Of a DNA stretch of 34,754 bases, positions 1-7,753 are shown one piece after another. A model generated the notes under the pieces. The model was not told the origin of the DNA. It made no database searches and saw only the letters and a list, made by a program, of their open reading frames with translations. The position numbers and the translations under genes are program-made. This DNA is from Butyrivibrio sp. (lineage in GTDB: Bacteria > Bacillota > Clostridia > Lachnospirales > Lachnospiraceae): positions 1 through 34,754 of the forward strand of contig JAILJR010000229.1 in the NCBI GenBank assembly GCA_024694565.1, read 5' to 3'. Position 1 is the first letter of the stretch, and the number at the start of each line of letters is the position of its first letter.

Positions 1-20
1 AGAGGCCCTGTGAGCTCGTC

Positions 21-130
21 GGTACTTAGGCACCGTATTTTGGTGCCTTAGTACCGCTACGAAGCGAAAGGAGCGAAAGCGTGCCCGAAGTGATTGTACA
101 ATATGCACAGCCGGGGCCGGACTGGTGAGC
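21..130. repeat. Structured intergenic element (hairpin plus purine-rich tail), possible dispersed repeat
   Basis: Bases 21-34 and 42-55 form a 14-base inverted repeat with a single T-T mismatch around a 7-base loop. A second small stem (CGCT/AGCG, 55-66) follows, then a purine-rich run with repeated GCGAAAG-type words (about 61-81) and a GC-rich palindrome CCGGGGCCGG at 111-120. There is no T-run after the main hairpin, so it is not a classical intrinsic terminator. No reading frame across it is convincing. Its density of structure resembles a REP-like or small-RNA element, but whether it recurs elsewhere cannot be judged from one window. Confidence 0.4.
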
Positions 131-167
131 TTTTGTCGGGCGACTCATGATATATAGGGGGAGATAA

Positions 168-986
168 ATGATAAAGAGAAAAGTTTTTTATGCTCTGGTT
201 GGGGCGTTTTTTCTGGTATTGCTGTCAGGATGCGGAGCCTCCAAGGAAAAGCTTGAAGAAGCGCAGTCGGCTAAGTCGGCAATGATAGAAGCCAAACAGA
301 AAGCAGAGGAGACGTACCTTGACATGGTTGATTCATCCTCGAGAGGTGTACTGGATGATCTTGCACAGCATGAGGCTGAGCTTGAGGAGGTCGACGTATC
401 AAAGCTAAATGACAAGAAGATTGATGAGCTTCTGCCAAAGCTCCAGGAGATGACAGAAAATTATAATACTATAGGGACTGAGCTCAATCAGACACTGGAC
501 AAGGAAAACGAGGAGAGAAAAGAGAGACTTAAGCATACTTCGGTCGATGTCTTCTTCGTTAATAAGACAGGGATGGATCTGAAGAGTATTATCCTTCATG
601 ACACCTCGGCGGATATTAATAGCGATAATTACATCGGAGACGGAGTTACCTTAAATTCAGGATACACCCTGATGGGTGCCCAGCTTGATCTGTATGAGGA
701 CAGCAAAGCCTGGGAGTTTATCGTCACTGATACAAACGGAACGGAGTATACACTTCCAAGCGCAAATCTAAGGGATATTAGTGAAGATGGTGCATCAATA
801 GTTCTGAAATATGATTCCTCAAGCAGTAGCGGCAGTGCTGAGATTGGAGCCTATACCGCCCCTGCAGAGCAGCAGGAGGAAATATCTGAAGAAGCTGCCA
901 GCCAGGATGCCGCAGGCAGTGATAAATCGAAGGAAGAAGCAGGAGAAGCTGCTTCCGCAGAAAGCTCAGAGAAAAAAGACAATTAA
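168..986 (+). CDS. Secreted lipoprotein of unknown function
   Basis: The 272-residue product starts with a basic n-region and a hydrophobic segment ending in the lipobox LSGC, so Cys22 is the expected lipidation site and the protein should sit on the outer face of the membrane. Residues about 25-120 are rich in Glu, Lys, Ala and Leu and look like an alpha-helical hairpin or coiled coil. Residues about 125-215 look like a small beta domain. The last 50 residues are low-complexity Ser/Glu/Ala. A strong ribosome site (GGGGGAG) lies 5 bases before the ATG, and a bidirectional terminator follows at once, so it is probably monocistronic. I recognise no family and assign no function beyond the lipoprotein signal. 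Confidence 0.85.
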   Translation: MIKRKVFYALVGAFFLVLLSGCGASKEKLEEAQSAKSAMIEAKQKAEETYLDMVDSSSRGVLDDLAQHEAELEEVDVSKLNDKKIDELLPKLQEMTENYNTIGTELNQTLDKENEERKERLKHTSVDVFFVNKTGMDLKSIILHDTSADINSDNYIGDGVTLNSGYTLMGAQLDLYEDSKAWEFIVTDTNGTEYTLPSANLRDISEDGASIVLKYDSSSSSGSAEIGAYTAPAEQQEEISEEAASQDAAGSDKSKEEAGEAASAESSEKKDN

Positions 987-1029
987 AAAAGACTTTTCCA
1001 CAGTTCATGCTGTGGAAAAGTCTTTTTTT
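985..1029. terminator. Bidirectional intrinsic terminator between the convergent lipoprotein and exporter genes
   Basis: A perfect 13-bp stem (991-1003 with 1010-1022) with a 6-base loop is followed by seven T on the plus strand (1023-1029). It is preceded by six A (985-990), which read as a T-run on the minus strand. It therefore serves the lipoprotein gene ending at 986 and the minus-strand exporter ending at 1082. Confidence 0.9.
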
Positions 1030-1081
1030 GTTCTCGAAGCAGAATAGACGTAAATCCGGCACAATTAGGCTTTGGTACTGA

Positions 1082-1978
1082 TCAGAGCTTTATTCCCAAA
1101 AGATCGATGACAATTCCCGAGACTGTTCCAATGAGGAAAAGAAGAACAGCAATATTTATGTTTTCCTTTTTTTCAGGATTAACTCTGAAAAGAACTAACA
1201 GTCCGATCCCTGCACCGACCAGAAGACCTGACATCATTGTACCCAGGGTGATCATACCGCCGAGGTACAGTTCACTGATGATTACAGAAGCAGCACAGTT
1301 GGGTATAAGTCCAATGAGTCCTGCAAGGATATGACTTAAGACAGTGCTTGACTTTAGAAGATATGAAAGTCTTTCATGTCCGATGATCTCAATGATGGTG
1401 CCAAGGATAAGTGTAAGGATAAGAACAAAAACAAAGATGTGAATGGTGTGCACCAGAGCTGATTTCGCAATACCGAGAAGGCTGCCGTCCTCTTCATCTT
1501 CGCAGTGACAGTGCTCTTTTTCACACAGCGCTTCAATCCTCATCGGGTCATTGGCGGCCCTTCCTCTTGCTCTGTGGTGCGCATGTACAATAAGGTCAAT
1601 GAGAAATCCGGCTATGATACCGATAAATGCTTTCATGATGAGAATTTTTATCATTGTATCCAGAGGAAAATGCTCTGAAATAAACAGTGGTATCATCTCA
1701 TCTGAGGTTGAAAGGTAAATAGCAATAAGCGTTCCGAGTGTTATGACACGTCCGGCGTAAAGGTTTGACGCTGCAGCGGAAAAACCGCACTGTGGTACAA
1801 TTCCTATGAGTCCTCCGATAAGAGGACCAAAATGTTCGGCCTTCTGAACAATTTTTTCAGTAGTTTCCCTGGTCCTGTGCTCCAGATACTCCATAACCAG
1901 ATATGTGACAAACAGGAAGGGGAGTATTTTGACGGAGTCAATCAGGGCATCAAGGACAATTTCCAGAACGATTTCCAT
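1082..1978 (-). CDS. Putative 10-TM heavy-metal (manganese/arsenic-type) exporter
   Basis: This 298-residue integral membrane protein has about eight to ten hydrophobic segments. It contains two copies of one motif: GLIGIVPQCG...LYAGRVITLGT (about 56-83) and GLIGLIPNCA...LYLGGMITLGT (about 220-247). That internal duplication is what I associate with the putative arsenic/manganese efflux permease family (Pfam ArsP_2-like); the assignment is from memory. The loop between the halves (about 130-165) carries HAHH and CEKEHCHCEDEED, a plausible cytoplasmic metal-binding stretch. The start is supported by an AAGGAGG ribosome site 6 bases upstream. It lies 45 bases downstream of the tRNA-Gly terminator with no clear promoter of its own. 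The substrate metal is not determined by the sequence. Confidence 0.75.
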   Translation of the reverse strand: MEIVLEIVLDALIDSVKILPFLFVTYLVMEYLEHRTRETTEKIVQKAEHFGPLIGGLIGIVPQCGFSAAASNLYAGRVITLGTLIAIYLSTSDEMIPLFISEHFPLDTMIKILIMKAFIGIIAGFLIDLIVHAHHRARGRAANDPMRIEALCEKEHCHCEDEEDGSLLGIAKSALVHTIHIFVFVLILTLILGTIIEIIGHERLSYLLKSSTVLSHILAGLIGLIPNCAASVIISELYLGGMITLGTMMSGLLVGAGIGLLVLFRVNPEKKENINIAVLLFLIGTVSGIVIDLLGIKL

Positions 1979-2023
1979 GAAACCTCCTTTTAGTGCTGAT
2001 AAGTGGCAGAAAGAAATTTTTAC

Positions 2024-2057
2024 AAAAAAAATTGGGTTGCTTTAAATACAACCCAAT
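2024..2057 (-). terminator. Intrinsic terminator of tRNA-Gly
   Basis: On the minus strand a perfect 9-bp stem (plus-strand 2049-2057 with 2031-2039) with a 9-base loop is followed by seven T. It lies 16 bases after the tRNA 3' end. The exporter gene starts about 45 bases further on, so readthrough could supply its mRNA. Confidence 0.85.
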
Positions 2058-2072
2058 AGTTACTAAGATAAG

Positions 2073-2143
2073 AGCGGGTGATGGGAATCGAACCCACGTG
2101 TCCAGCTTGGAAGGCTGGTGTTCTACCATTGAACTACACCCGC
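2073..2143 (-). tRNA. tRNA-Gly (anticodon TCC)
   Basis: The reverse complement folds into a full cloverleaf. It has acceptor GCGGGTG/CACCCGC, a D arm GTTC..GAAC, an anticodon stem CCAGC/GCTGG with loop CTTCCAA, a T arm with TTCGATT, and a U discriminator as expected for tRNA-Gly. No CCA is encoded. Length is 71 bases. Confidence 0.95.
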
Positions 2144-2162
2144 AAACATCTGACAAGATGTT

Positions 2163-2191
2163 ATTTTACTTAAGTTTTAGTGGAATGTCAA
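2163..2191 (-). promoter_or_regulatory. Sigma-A promoter of tRNA-Gly
   Basis: On the minus strand TTGACA (2186-2191) is separated by exactly 17 bases from TAAAAT (2163-2168). The -10 ends about 19 bases before the tRNA 5' end. Confidence 0.8.
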
Positions 2192-2283
2192 GTACTTTTA
2201 TGATAAAATCTTGTTGGTTTTGGTTATCGGCAATTAAATTGGAAGAATGCCGGCAGCTTATTGATAAAAGAAAGGATATCACT

Positions 2284-3039
2284 ATGTCAGAAGCTTCTTT
2301 ACTACAGGTAAATGATTTATCGGTTTCAATTGATAATGAACTTCCTATACTTCACAATATCAATCTTGATATAAAGCCCGGCGAGACGCATGTGCTCATG
2401 GGGCCAAACGGTGCAGGAAAGTCCACCCTGGGATTTGCCCTTATGGGGAATCCTCACTACTGTGTGACCGGTGGAAACATCGTTTTTGACGGCGAGGATA
2501 TCACAGATATTTCTGCAGATAAGAGATCGAAGGCAGGAATGTTTTTATCCTTCCAGAATCCTTATGAGGTTCCGGGAATCTCGCTCTCAAGCTTTATAAG
2601 AAATGCATATCATAATCAGACAGGAAAGCCGGTAAAGCTTCTTGCATTCCAAAAATCCTTAAGAGCTGCCATGGAGCTGTTGTCAATGGATGAGTCTTAT
2701 GCTGACAGGGATCTGAATGTAGGTTTTTCCGGCGGTGAAAAAAAGAAGGCAGAGATTCTGCAGCTCCTTATGCTGGGACCTAAGTTTGCAATTCTTGACG
2801 AGACAGATTCAGGTCTTGATGTAGATGCAGTTCGCACAGTTTCAAAGGGCATTGAGGAGTATCAGAAGAAAAAGGACGGGGCACTGCTTATCATCACCCA
2901 CAGCACCAAGATACTTGAATCCCTTCACGTTGATTATACCCATGTACTTGTAAAGGGCAGGATTGTCCACACCGGTGATGGTACTTTGGTGGATGAGATC
3001 AATGCAAACGGATTTGAAAAGTTTGTTAAAGAGGACTAA
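2284..3039 (+). CDS. sufC: Fe-S cluster assembly ATPase SufC
   Basis: This is the ABC-type ATPase of the SufBCD scaffold; it drives the conformational change that lets SufB-SufD take up sulfur and iron in the cytosol. The 251-residue product shows Walker A GPNGAGKST (40-48), a Q-loop at Gln91 (SFQNPYEVPG), signature FSGGEKKK (148-155), Walker B FAILDETDSGLD (168-179) and the switch His206. ETDSGLD and YEVPG are SufC hallmarks. The ATG at 2284 is chosen because an AAAGGA site precedes it and the family N-terminus fits; the open frame upstream runs through the tRNA-Gly and is not coding. It is the first gene of the suf operon and sufB follows 2 bases after its stop. Only a weak promoter-like sequence (around 2211-2239) was seen upstream. 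Confidence 0.97.
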   Translation: MSEASLLQVNDLSVSIDNELPILHNINLDIKPGETHVLMGPNGAGKSTLGFALMGNPHYCVTGGNIVFDGEDITDISADKRSKAGMFLSFQNPYEVPGISLSSFIRNAYHNQTGKPVKLLAFQKSLRAAMELLSMDESYADRDLNVGFSGGEKKKAEILQLLMLGPKFAILDETDSGLDVDAVRTVSKGIEEYQKKKDGALLIITHSTKILESLHVDYTHVLVKGRIVHTGDGTLVDEINANGFEKFVKED

Positions 3040-3041
3040 GG

Positions 3042-4454
3042 ATGGGCGAAAACAAAAATGTTGTTGCGGATATAGACCGCAGCCTGTATGACTTTAAGGA
3101 TGTAGAGAGTGAGAAGGACTTCTACAGACTTCAGGAGGGACTGACTAAGGAGACTGTTCTTAAAGTCTCTGAGGAAAAGAATGACCCTGACTGGATGAGA
3201 GACTTCAGACTTAAGTGTCTTGAGCTCTACAACAAAATAGATATTCCAAGCTGGGGACCAAGTATAGATGGTCTAGATATGGACAAGATTTCTTCATATG
3301 TCAGGCACAAGTCCGAAATGAAGGGAAAGTGGGAGGATGTTCCGGAGGATATAAAGAACACCTTTGAGCGTCTTGGTATTCCCCAGGCAGAGAGAGAGTC
3401 ACTTGCGGGTGTCGGAGCCCAGTATGACTCAGAGCTTGTATATCACAATGTCAAGGATGAGGTGGCTGCGCAGGGTGTTGTCTATACAGATCTTGAGAGC
3501 GCCATAAGAGGCGAATATGCGGATATGATAAGGTCGCATTTTATGAAGCTTGTGCCGCCCACTGACCACAAGTTTGCTGCTCTTCACGGAGCAGTCTGGT
3601 CAGGTGGATCCTTTGTGTATGTTCCAAAGGGTGTAAAGGTTGATATTCCTCTGCAGTCATATTTCAGATTAAATGCAGCCGGAGCAGGTCAGTTTGAACA
3701 CACTCTTATCATTGTGGATGAAGGGGCTGATCTTCATTTCATCGAAGGGTGTTCTGCTCCCAAGTACAATGTTGCAAATCTTCACGCCGGATGTGTTGAG
3801 CTCTATGTTGCAAAAAATGCAAGGCTTCGCTATTCGACCATTGAGAACTGGTCAAAGAACATGTACAACCTTAATACCAAGAGAGCAGTTGTCGAAGAAA
3901 ACGGTATAATGGAGTGGGTTTCAGGATCCTTCGGATCTCACACGTCATATCTGTATCCCATGACTATACTTAAAGGTGATAACTCCAAGATGGAGTTTAC
4001 CGGTATAACCTTTGCCGGAAAGGGACAGAATCTCGACACCGGCGCCAAGGTAGTACATATAGGCGAAAGAACATCCTCACATATCAGCACCAAGTCCATC
4101 TCAAAGGACGGCGGTATCGGAACCTACAGGAGCAGTGTGATCATCCAGAGCACGGCTAAAAAGGCAAAGGCTTCCGTATCATGTGATTCCCTGATGCTGG
4201 ATTCCATATCCAGAGCAGATACGATCCCCGGAATGGACATCAGGACAAGCGACGCAGATGTGGGTCATGAGGCCAAGATAGGAAGGATAAGTGACGAGGC
4301 GATTTTCTATCTTATGTCCAGGGGAATCAGCGAGGAAGATGCCAAGGCAATGATTGTCAGTGGCTTTGCAAATCCTGTGTCGAAGGAGCTTCCGCTGGAA
4401 TATGCGGTGGAGATGAACAATCTGATTAAGCTCGAGATGAGCGGAAATGGGTGA
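3042..4454 (+). CDS. sufB: Fe-S cluster assembly scaffold protein SufB
   Basis: SufB is the scaffold subunit on which the nascent Fe-S cluster is built together with SufD and SufC. The 470-residue length is normal. The C-terminal half holds the beta-helix core, with SCDSLMLD around Cys381, the position matching the catalytic Cys405 of E. coli SufB. It also holds DADVGHEAKIG (His409, Glu410), the conserved His/Glu pair, followed by the SufC-binding helices with FYLMSRGISEEDAK. Translation is probably coupled to sufC: the GAGGA ribosome site lies inside the end of sufC. No regulator such as IscR is encoded in the window. Confidence 0.97.
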   Translation: MGENKNVVADIDRSLYDFKDVESEKDFYRLQEGLTKETVLKVSEEKNDPDWMRDFRLKCLELYNKIDIPSWGPSIDGLDMDKISSYVRHKSEMKGKWEDVPEDIKNTFERLGIPQAERESLAGVGAQYDSELVYHNVKDEVAAQGVVYTDLESAIRGEYADMIRSHFMKLVPPTDHKFAALHGAVWSGGSFVYVPKGVKVDIPLQSYFRLNAAGAGQFEHTLIIVDEGADLHFIEGCSAPKYNVANLHAGCVELYVAKNARLRYSTIENWSKNMYNLNTKRAVVEENGIMEWVSGSFGSHTSYLYPMTILKGDNSKMEFTGITFAGKGQNLDTGAKVVHIGERTSSHISTKSISKDGGIGTYRSSVIIQSTAKKAKASVSCDSLMLDSISRADTIPGMDIRTSDADVGHEAKIGRISDEAIFYLMSRGISEEDAKAMIVSGFANPVSKELPLEYAVEMNNLIKLEMSGNG

Positions 4455-4469
4455 TGAGAGGACTTTTCA

Positions 4470-5639
4470 ATGGGTAAAGATTTGGATATGAAGGTAAATG
4501 TGCTGCCAGTCCTTACATACAATTTTTTGCATGTAAACGACAGCACGATTCGGGTAGATGATCCTGAAACAGTTGGTATCAAGGGCAAAAGACCAGATAC
4601 CCTGCCCGAGGGTGTTTTACTTAATGAGAGCATCTCTTTTGAAAAAGCAGGAGAGATATTCAGGATAAACAAAGATAAAATATCAGGCAATAATTCAGAA
4701 ATGGCCGGACCAAACGGCGATAACTCAAAAAGAGATTCAGATCAGGCGGTGAGGACAGGTATGGGGTGCGATATTGACAACCTCATGATAAGCCTGAATG
4801 TCCCCACAGATGTCTATACCGTCAAGGAAGGTGTGAAGGTAAAGACCCCGATCGTTTTGAAATATGATCTTGATGACGGAGAGCGCATTCTTTCAAGCCA
4901 GGTGATATGTGCGGAAAAGAATTCAGAGATCACAGTCATCATGACTTATGATTCTGATAAAAGCTCTCACGGCTTTTGCGGCATCAGCACAAGACTCTTT
5001 GCAATGGAGGGAGCACGGATAAACCTTATAAAGGTTCAGACCCTCGGTGACAGGTTTGTCCATTTTGATGATATAGGCGGTTTAGGGCTTGTTAACAGCA
5101 GTATAGATCTTGTCACACTTGAGCTTGGCGGATGCAGGGTTTACAGCAGTGCCTATATCTATCTGTCAGGAAAAGAGACTACTCTTTCAAGCAATATGGG
5201 ATATCTTGTAAGAGGAGATCATTTCCTGGATATCAACTATGTTGCAGACCAGAGAGGAAGGAAGACAAATGCCGCCATGAATTTCAAGGGTGTGCTCATG
5301 GATAAAGCAGAAAAAACCTTCAGGGGAACTCTTGATTTTAAGGCCGGAAGCTCAGGGTCAGTAGGAGATGAGCAGGAGGATGCACTTCTTCTTGGCGAAG
5401 ATGTGGTGAATCGTACAATGCCTGTGATACTCTGTCAGGAAGAGGATGTAGAGGGAAGGCACGGCGCGACAATAGGTCAGCTTTCAGACGAACTGCTCTT
5501 TTACATGCAGACCAGAGGCTTTGATGAACAGGAGGCAAAGAGAATCATGATAAAGGCAAGGCTTGAGAGCGTTGCCAGAATGATTCCGGATCCTGCTGTC
5601 ATGCAGAAGACACAGTACTATATTCAGAATATTATTTGA
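4470..5639 (+). CDS. sufD: Fe-S cluster assembly protein SufD
   Basis: SufD is the SufB paralogue that completes the SufB-SufC2-SufD scaffold. The 389-residue product has the shared beta-helix core and the family C-terminus RHGATIGQLSDELLFYMQTRG, where His331 matches the His of E. coli SufD implicated in iron acquisition. The N-terminal part (about residues 25-105) is divergent and rich in Asn, Asp and Gly. A GAGAGGA ribosome site precedes the ATG, 15 bases after sufB. It lacks the SufB-type CDSM cysteine motif, which is why it is called SufD and not a second SufB. Confidence 0.92.
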   Translation: MGKDLDMKVNVLPVLTYNFLHVNDSTIRVDDPETVGIKGKRPDTLPEGVLLNESISFEKAGEIFRINKDKISGNNSEMAGPNGDNSKRDSDQAVRTGMGCDIDNLMISLNVPTDVYTVKEGVKVKTPIVLKYDLDDGERILSSQVICAEKNSEITVIMTYDSDKSSHGFCGISTRLFAMEGARINLIKVQTLGDRFVHFDDIGGLGLVNSSIDLVTLELGGCRVYSSAYIYLSGKETTLSSNMGYLVRGDHFLDINYVADQRGRKTNAAMNFKGVLMDKAEKTFRGTLDFKAGSSGSVGDEQEDALLLGEDVVNRTMPVILCQEEDVEGRHGATIGQLSDELLFYMQTRGFDEQEAKRIMIKARLESVARMIPDPAVMQKTQYYIQNII

Positions 5640-5654
5640 TTGAAAGGAATATAA

Positions 5655-6875
5655 ATGAACAACGGCGCAGACTATCGCCAGGATTTTGACATACTTAAAT
5701 CCGGAGAATACGTATATTTTGACAATGCTGCTACATCCCAGAGACCCAGACAGGTTCTTGAAGCTGTATCAGATTTTTACAGGACGGCCAACGCAAATCC
5801 TCTGAGGGGGCTCTATGACTGGAGTATGGCTGCTACGGAAGCATATGAAAATGCGAGAAAGAAAACAGCGGCATTTATCGGTGCTTTAAGCGCAGAGGAA
5901 ATCATTTTTACAAGGAATACGACAGAGTCAATAAATCTGGTGGCCTACAGCTATGGTCTTAACAATGTTGAAGAGGGTGATGAGATTGTTATTACAGTCA
6001 TGGAGCATCACAGCAATATGCTGCCCTGGCAGATGGTTGCTAAAAAGAAAGGTGCCAGTCTGATATATCTGGAGCCAGCAGAGGATGGCACCATCACTAA
6101 AGAGGAATACGTTTCAAAGATAACGAAGAAGACAAAGATAGTTGCGATCGGACATGTATCCAATGTATTCGGAGTGACAAATCCCGTTAAGGAAATCACG
6201 GCATATGCACATGAGATGGGAGCAGTGGTTGTGGTGGACGGAGCTCAGTCAACTCCTCATATGGCAGTTGACGTCAGGAAGCTTGGCTGTGACTTCTTTG
6301 CCTTTTCCGGACACAAGATGCTCTCTCCAATGGGAATCGGAGCTCTCTACGGAAGGAGAGAGCTTTTAGAGAACATGGAGCCCTTCCTGACAGGCGGAGA
6401 GATGATCGAATATGTCACAAGGACTGAAGCCACTTATGCAGAGCTTCCGCACAAATTCGAGGCCGGAACCGTGAATGCAGGTGATGCAGTTGGACTTTCA
6501 GCCGCCATAGATTATATAACAAATGTTGGGTTTGATGAGATCATACGTCGTGAAGAACATCTTACCACCCTTCTCATGGAGGGAATGAATAAACTGCCGT
6601 ATATAAAGATATTTGGATCAGAGGATCCAAAGAAGCACTGCGGAATAGTGACATTTATCATGGATGGGGTACATCCGCATGACATGGCATCAGTATTAAA
6701 TGATGACAATATATGCATAAGGGCAGGTCATCACTGCGCACAGCCTCTGATGCAGTTTATAGGGGCAGGGTCAACAGCCAGAGCCAGCGTGTATTTTTAC
6801 AATACTGAGAGAGAGGTCGAGATTTTCCTCGACAGGCTATCAAAGGTTAGGGAGGTTATGGGATATGGAGCTTAA
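5655..6875 (+). CDS. sufS: Cysteine desulfurase SufS
   Basis: This PLP-dependent group II cysteine desulfurase removes sulfur from L-cysteine as an enzyme persulfide and passes it to SufU. The 406-residue protein has the PLP-binding lysine in FSGHKML (Lys221) and the PLP-interacting segments VMEHHSN and VDGAQS. The active-site cysteine is in RAGHHCAQP (Cys361, the same number as in B. subtilis SufS). A GAAAGGA ribosome site lies before the ATG. The gene overlaps sufU by 11 bases, the expected arrangement for a SufS-SufU sulfur-transfer pair. Confidence 0.97.
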   Translation: MNNGADYRQDFDILKSGEYVYFDNAATSQRPRQVLEAVSDFYRTANANPLRGLYDWSMAATEAYENARKKTAAFIGALSAEEIIFTRNTTESINLVAYSYGLNNVEEGDEIVITVMEHHSNMLPWQMVAKKKGASLIYLEPAEDGTITKEEYVSKITKKTKIVAIGHVSNVFGVTNPVKEITAYAHEMGAVVVVDGAQSTPHMAVDVRKLGCDFFAFSGHKMLSPMGIGALYGRRELLENMEPFLTGGEMIEYVTRTEATYAELPHKFEAGTVNAGDAVGLSAAIDYITNVGFDEIIRREEHLTTLLMEGMNKLPYIKIFGSEDPKKHCGIVTFIMDGVHPHDMASVLNDDNICIRAGHHCAQPLMQFIGAGSTARASVYFYNTEREVEIFLDRLSKVREVMGYGA

Positions 6876-7323
6876 ACAGCTTTACAGAGAAATAGTAAAT
6901 GAACACAATCTTCATCCTGTCCACAAAAAGAAGATTGAAAACCCTGATCTGGTTCTTCGCGGCGTAAACCCAAGCTGCGGAGATGATATAACTCTCAGTT
7001 TAAAGCTTGAGAACGGAATAATCACAGATGGAGGCTATGAGGGTTCGGGCTGTGCGATCTCCCAGGCGTCTGTTGACATGATGGTCGATCAGATTGTAGG
7101 AAAGAACAAGGAAGAGGCAATAAGGCTTGCAGGTACCTTTATGGGAATGATAAAGGGCGAGATCACCGATGAAGAATGCCTTGAAGAGCTTGATGAGGCA
7201 GCAGCACTCCAGGATGTGGCGCACATGCCGGCAAGAGTTAAATGTGCGGTACTTGGATGGCACACGATGCAGGAGATGCTTGAGCACCCGGAGAAGGCAG
7301 GGGAGATCCGGCAACAAAATTGA
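6865..7323 (+). CDS. sufU: Zn-dependent sulfurtransferase SufU
   Basis: SufU accepts persulfide sulfur from SufS and delivers it to the SufBCD scaffold. The 152-residue protein shows the zinc ligands Cys38 and Asp40 (NPSCGDD), Cys63 (GSGCAIS) and Cys127 (ARVKCAVLGW), in the order Cys-Asp-Cys-Cys typical of SufU. It has the family insertion around residues 85-118 (FMGMIKGE...EECLEELDEA) that distinguishes SufU from IscU. The start lies inside the sufS 3' end, implying translational coupling. It is the last suf gene; a strong terminator follows after 9 bases. Confidence 0.96.
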   Translation: MELKQLYREIVNEHNLHPVHKKKIENPDLVLRGVNPSCGDDITLSLKLENGIITDGGYEGSGCAISQASVDMMVDQIVGKNKEEAIRLAGTFMGMIKGEITDEECLEELDEAAALQDVAHMPARVKCAVLGWHTMQEMLEHPEKAGEIRQQN

Positions 7324-7332
7324 AACAAAAGT

Positions 7333-7370
7333 AAAACCGTGATGAACAGCAATGTTTATCACGGTTTTTT
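7333..7370 (+). terminator. Intrinsic terminator of the suf operon
   Basis: A 16-bp stem with one G-T pair (7333-7348 with 7353-7368), closed by a GCAA loop of the GNRA type, ends in a six-T run. It stands just after the sufU stop codon. Confidence 0.9.
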
Positions 7371-7449
7371 CATCGAGGAAAATGTGAACTTCAATGTTAA
7401 GTGAAGTGTAGTGGGATTTCAGGTTCAGAACAGAGAGGAAAATCCGGGT
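7371..7449. other. Intergenic spacer between suf operon and tRNA-Lys
   Basis: Part of a 430-base region (7324-7753) without a protein gene. The region holds the suf terminator, this spacer, the tRNA-Lys terminator, tRNA-Lys and its promoter, and the AT-rich leader of tatD. Nothing recognisable was found in the spacer itself. Confidence 0.5.
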
Positions 7450-7496
7450 AAAATAAAAGTACCGCCCCCATAGGATATACCTACGAAAACAGTACT
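7450..7496 (-). terminator. Probable terminator of tRNA-Lys
   Basis: On the minus strand an outer stem AGTAC/GTACT (plus 7492-7496 with 7458-7462) encloses an inner 6-bp hairpin (7480-7485 with 7469-7474, one G-T pair). It ends in TTTTATTTT. It begins 6 bases after the tRNA-Lys 3' end. The internal loop makes it weaker than the other terminators here. Confidence 0.6.
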
Positions 7497-7501
7497 CGGC
7501 A

Positions 7502-7574
7502 TGCGCTGCCAGGGTCTCGAACCCTGGACAACCTGATTAAGAGTCAGGTGCTCTACCAACTGAGCTAGCAGCGC
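7502..7574 (-). tRNA. tRNA-Lys (anticodon CTT)
   Basis: The reverse complement forms a cloverleaf. It has acceptor GCGCTGC/GCAGCGC with A discriminator, a D stem GCTC/GAGC, an anticodon stem CCTGA/TCAGG with loop CTCTTAA, and a T stem CAGGG/CCCTG with loop TTCGAGA. The anticodon CTT reads AAG lysine codons. No CCA is encoded. Confidence 0.95.
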
Positions 7575-7608
7575 ATTTCTATTTGATTATATCTTAACGA
7601 CAAGTGAT

Positions 7609-7637
7609 ATGTTACTACTATGCAAAAGAAATTGCAA
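7609..7637 (-). promoter_or_regulatory. Probable promoter of tRNA-Lys
   Basis: On the minus strand TTGCAA (7632-7637) is spaced 17 bases from TAACAT (7609-7614), with a strongly A/T-rich tract (7641-7673) just upstream that could act as an UP element. A second, TATAAT-like hexamer lies closer to the tRNA but has no -35 partner. Confidence 0.5.
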
Positions 7638-7753
7638 GCACTTTTTAAAAAAAAATTTAAAAATTTTATAATAGGCCCTCTGAATCTGTTCCAACACGTT
7701 GTCTTTTATGTTATTTTATATGGTGTGAATAACTACGAAAACGGGGAATTATA

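Noticed and set aside
2211..2239. Promoter for sufC (TTGTTG, 17 bases, TTAAAT)
   Set aside because: Only three of six matches at -35 and four at -10; too weak to annotate.
1993..2283. Long N-terminal extension of sufC from 1993
   Set aside because: The frame runs antisense through the tRNA-Gly and its terminator and promoter; the SufC family N-terminus and ribosome site place the start at 2284.
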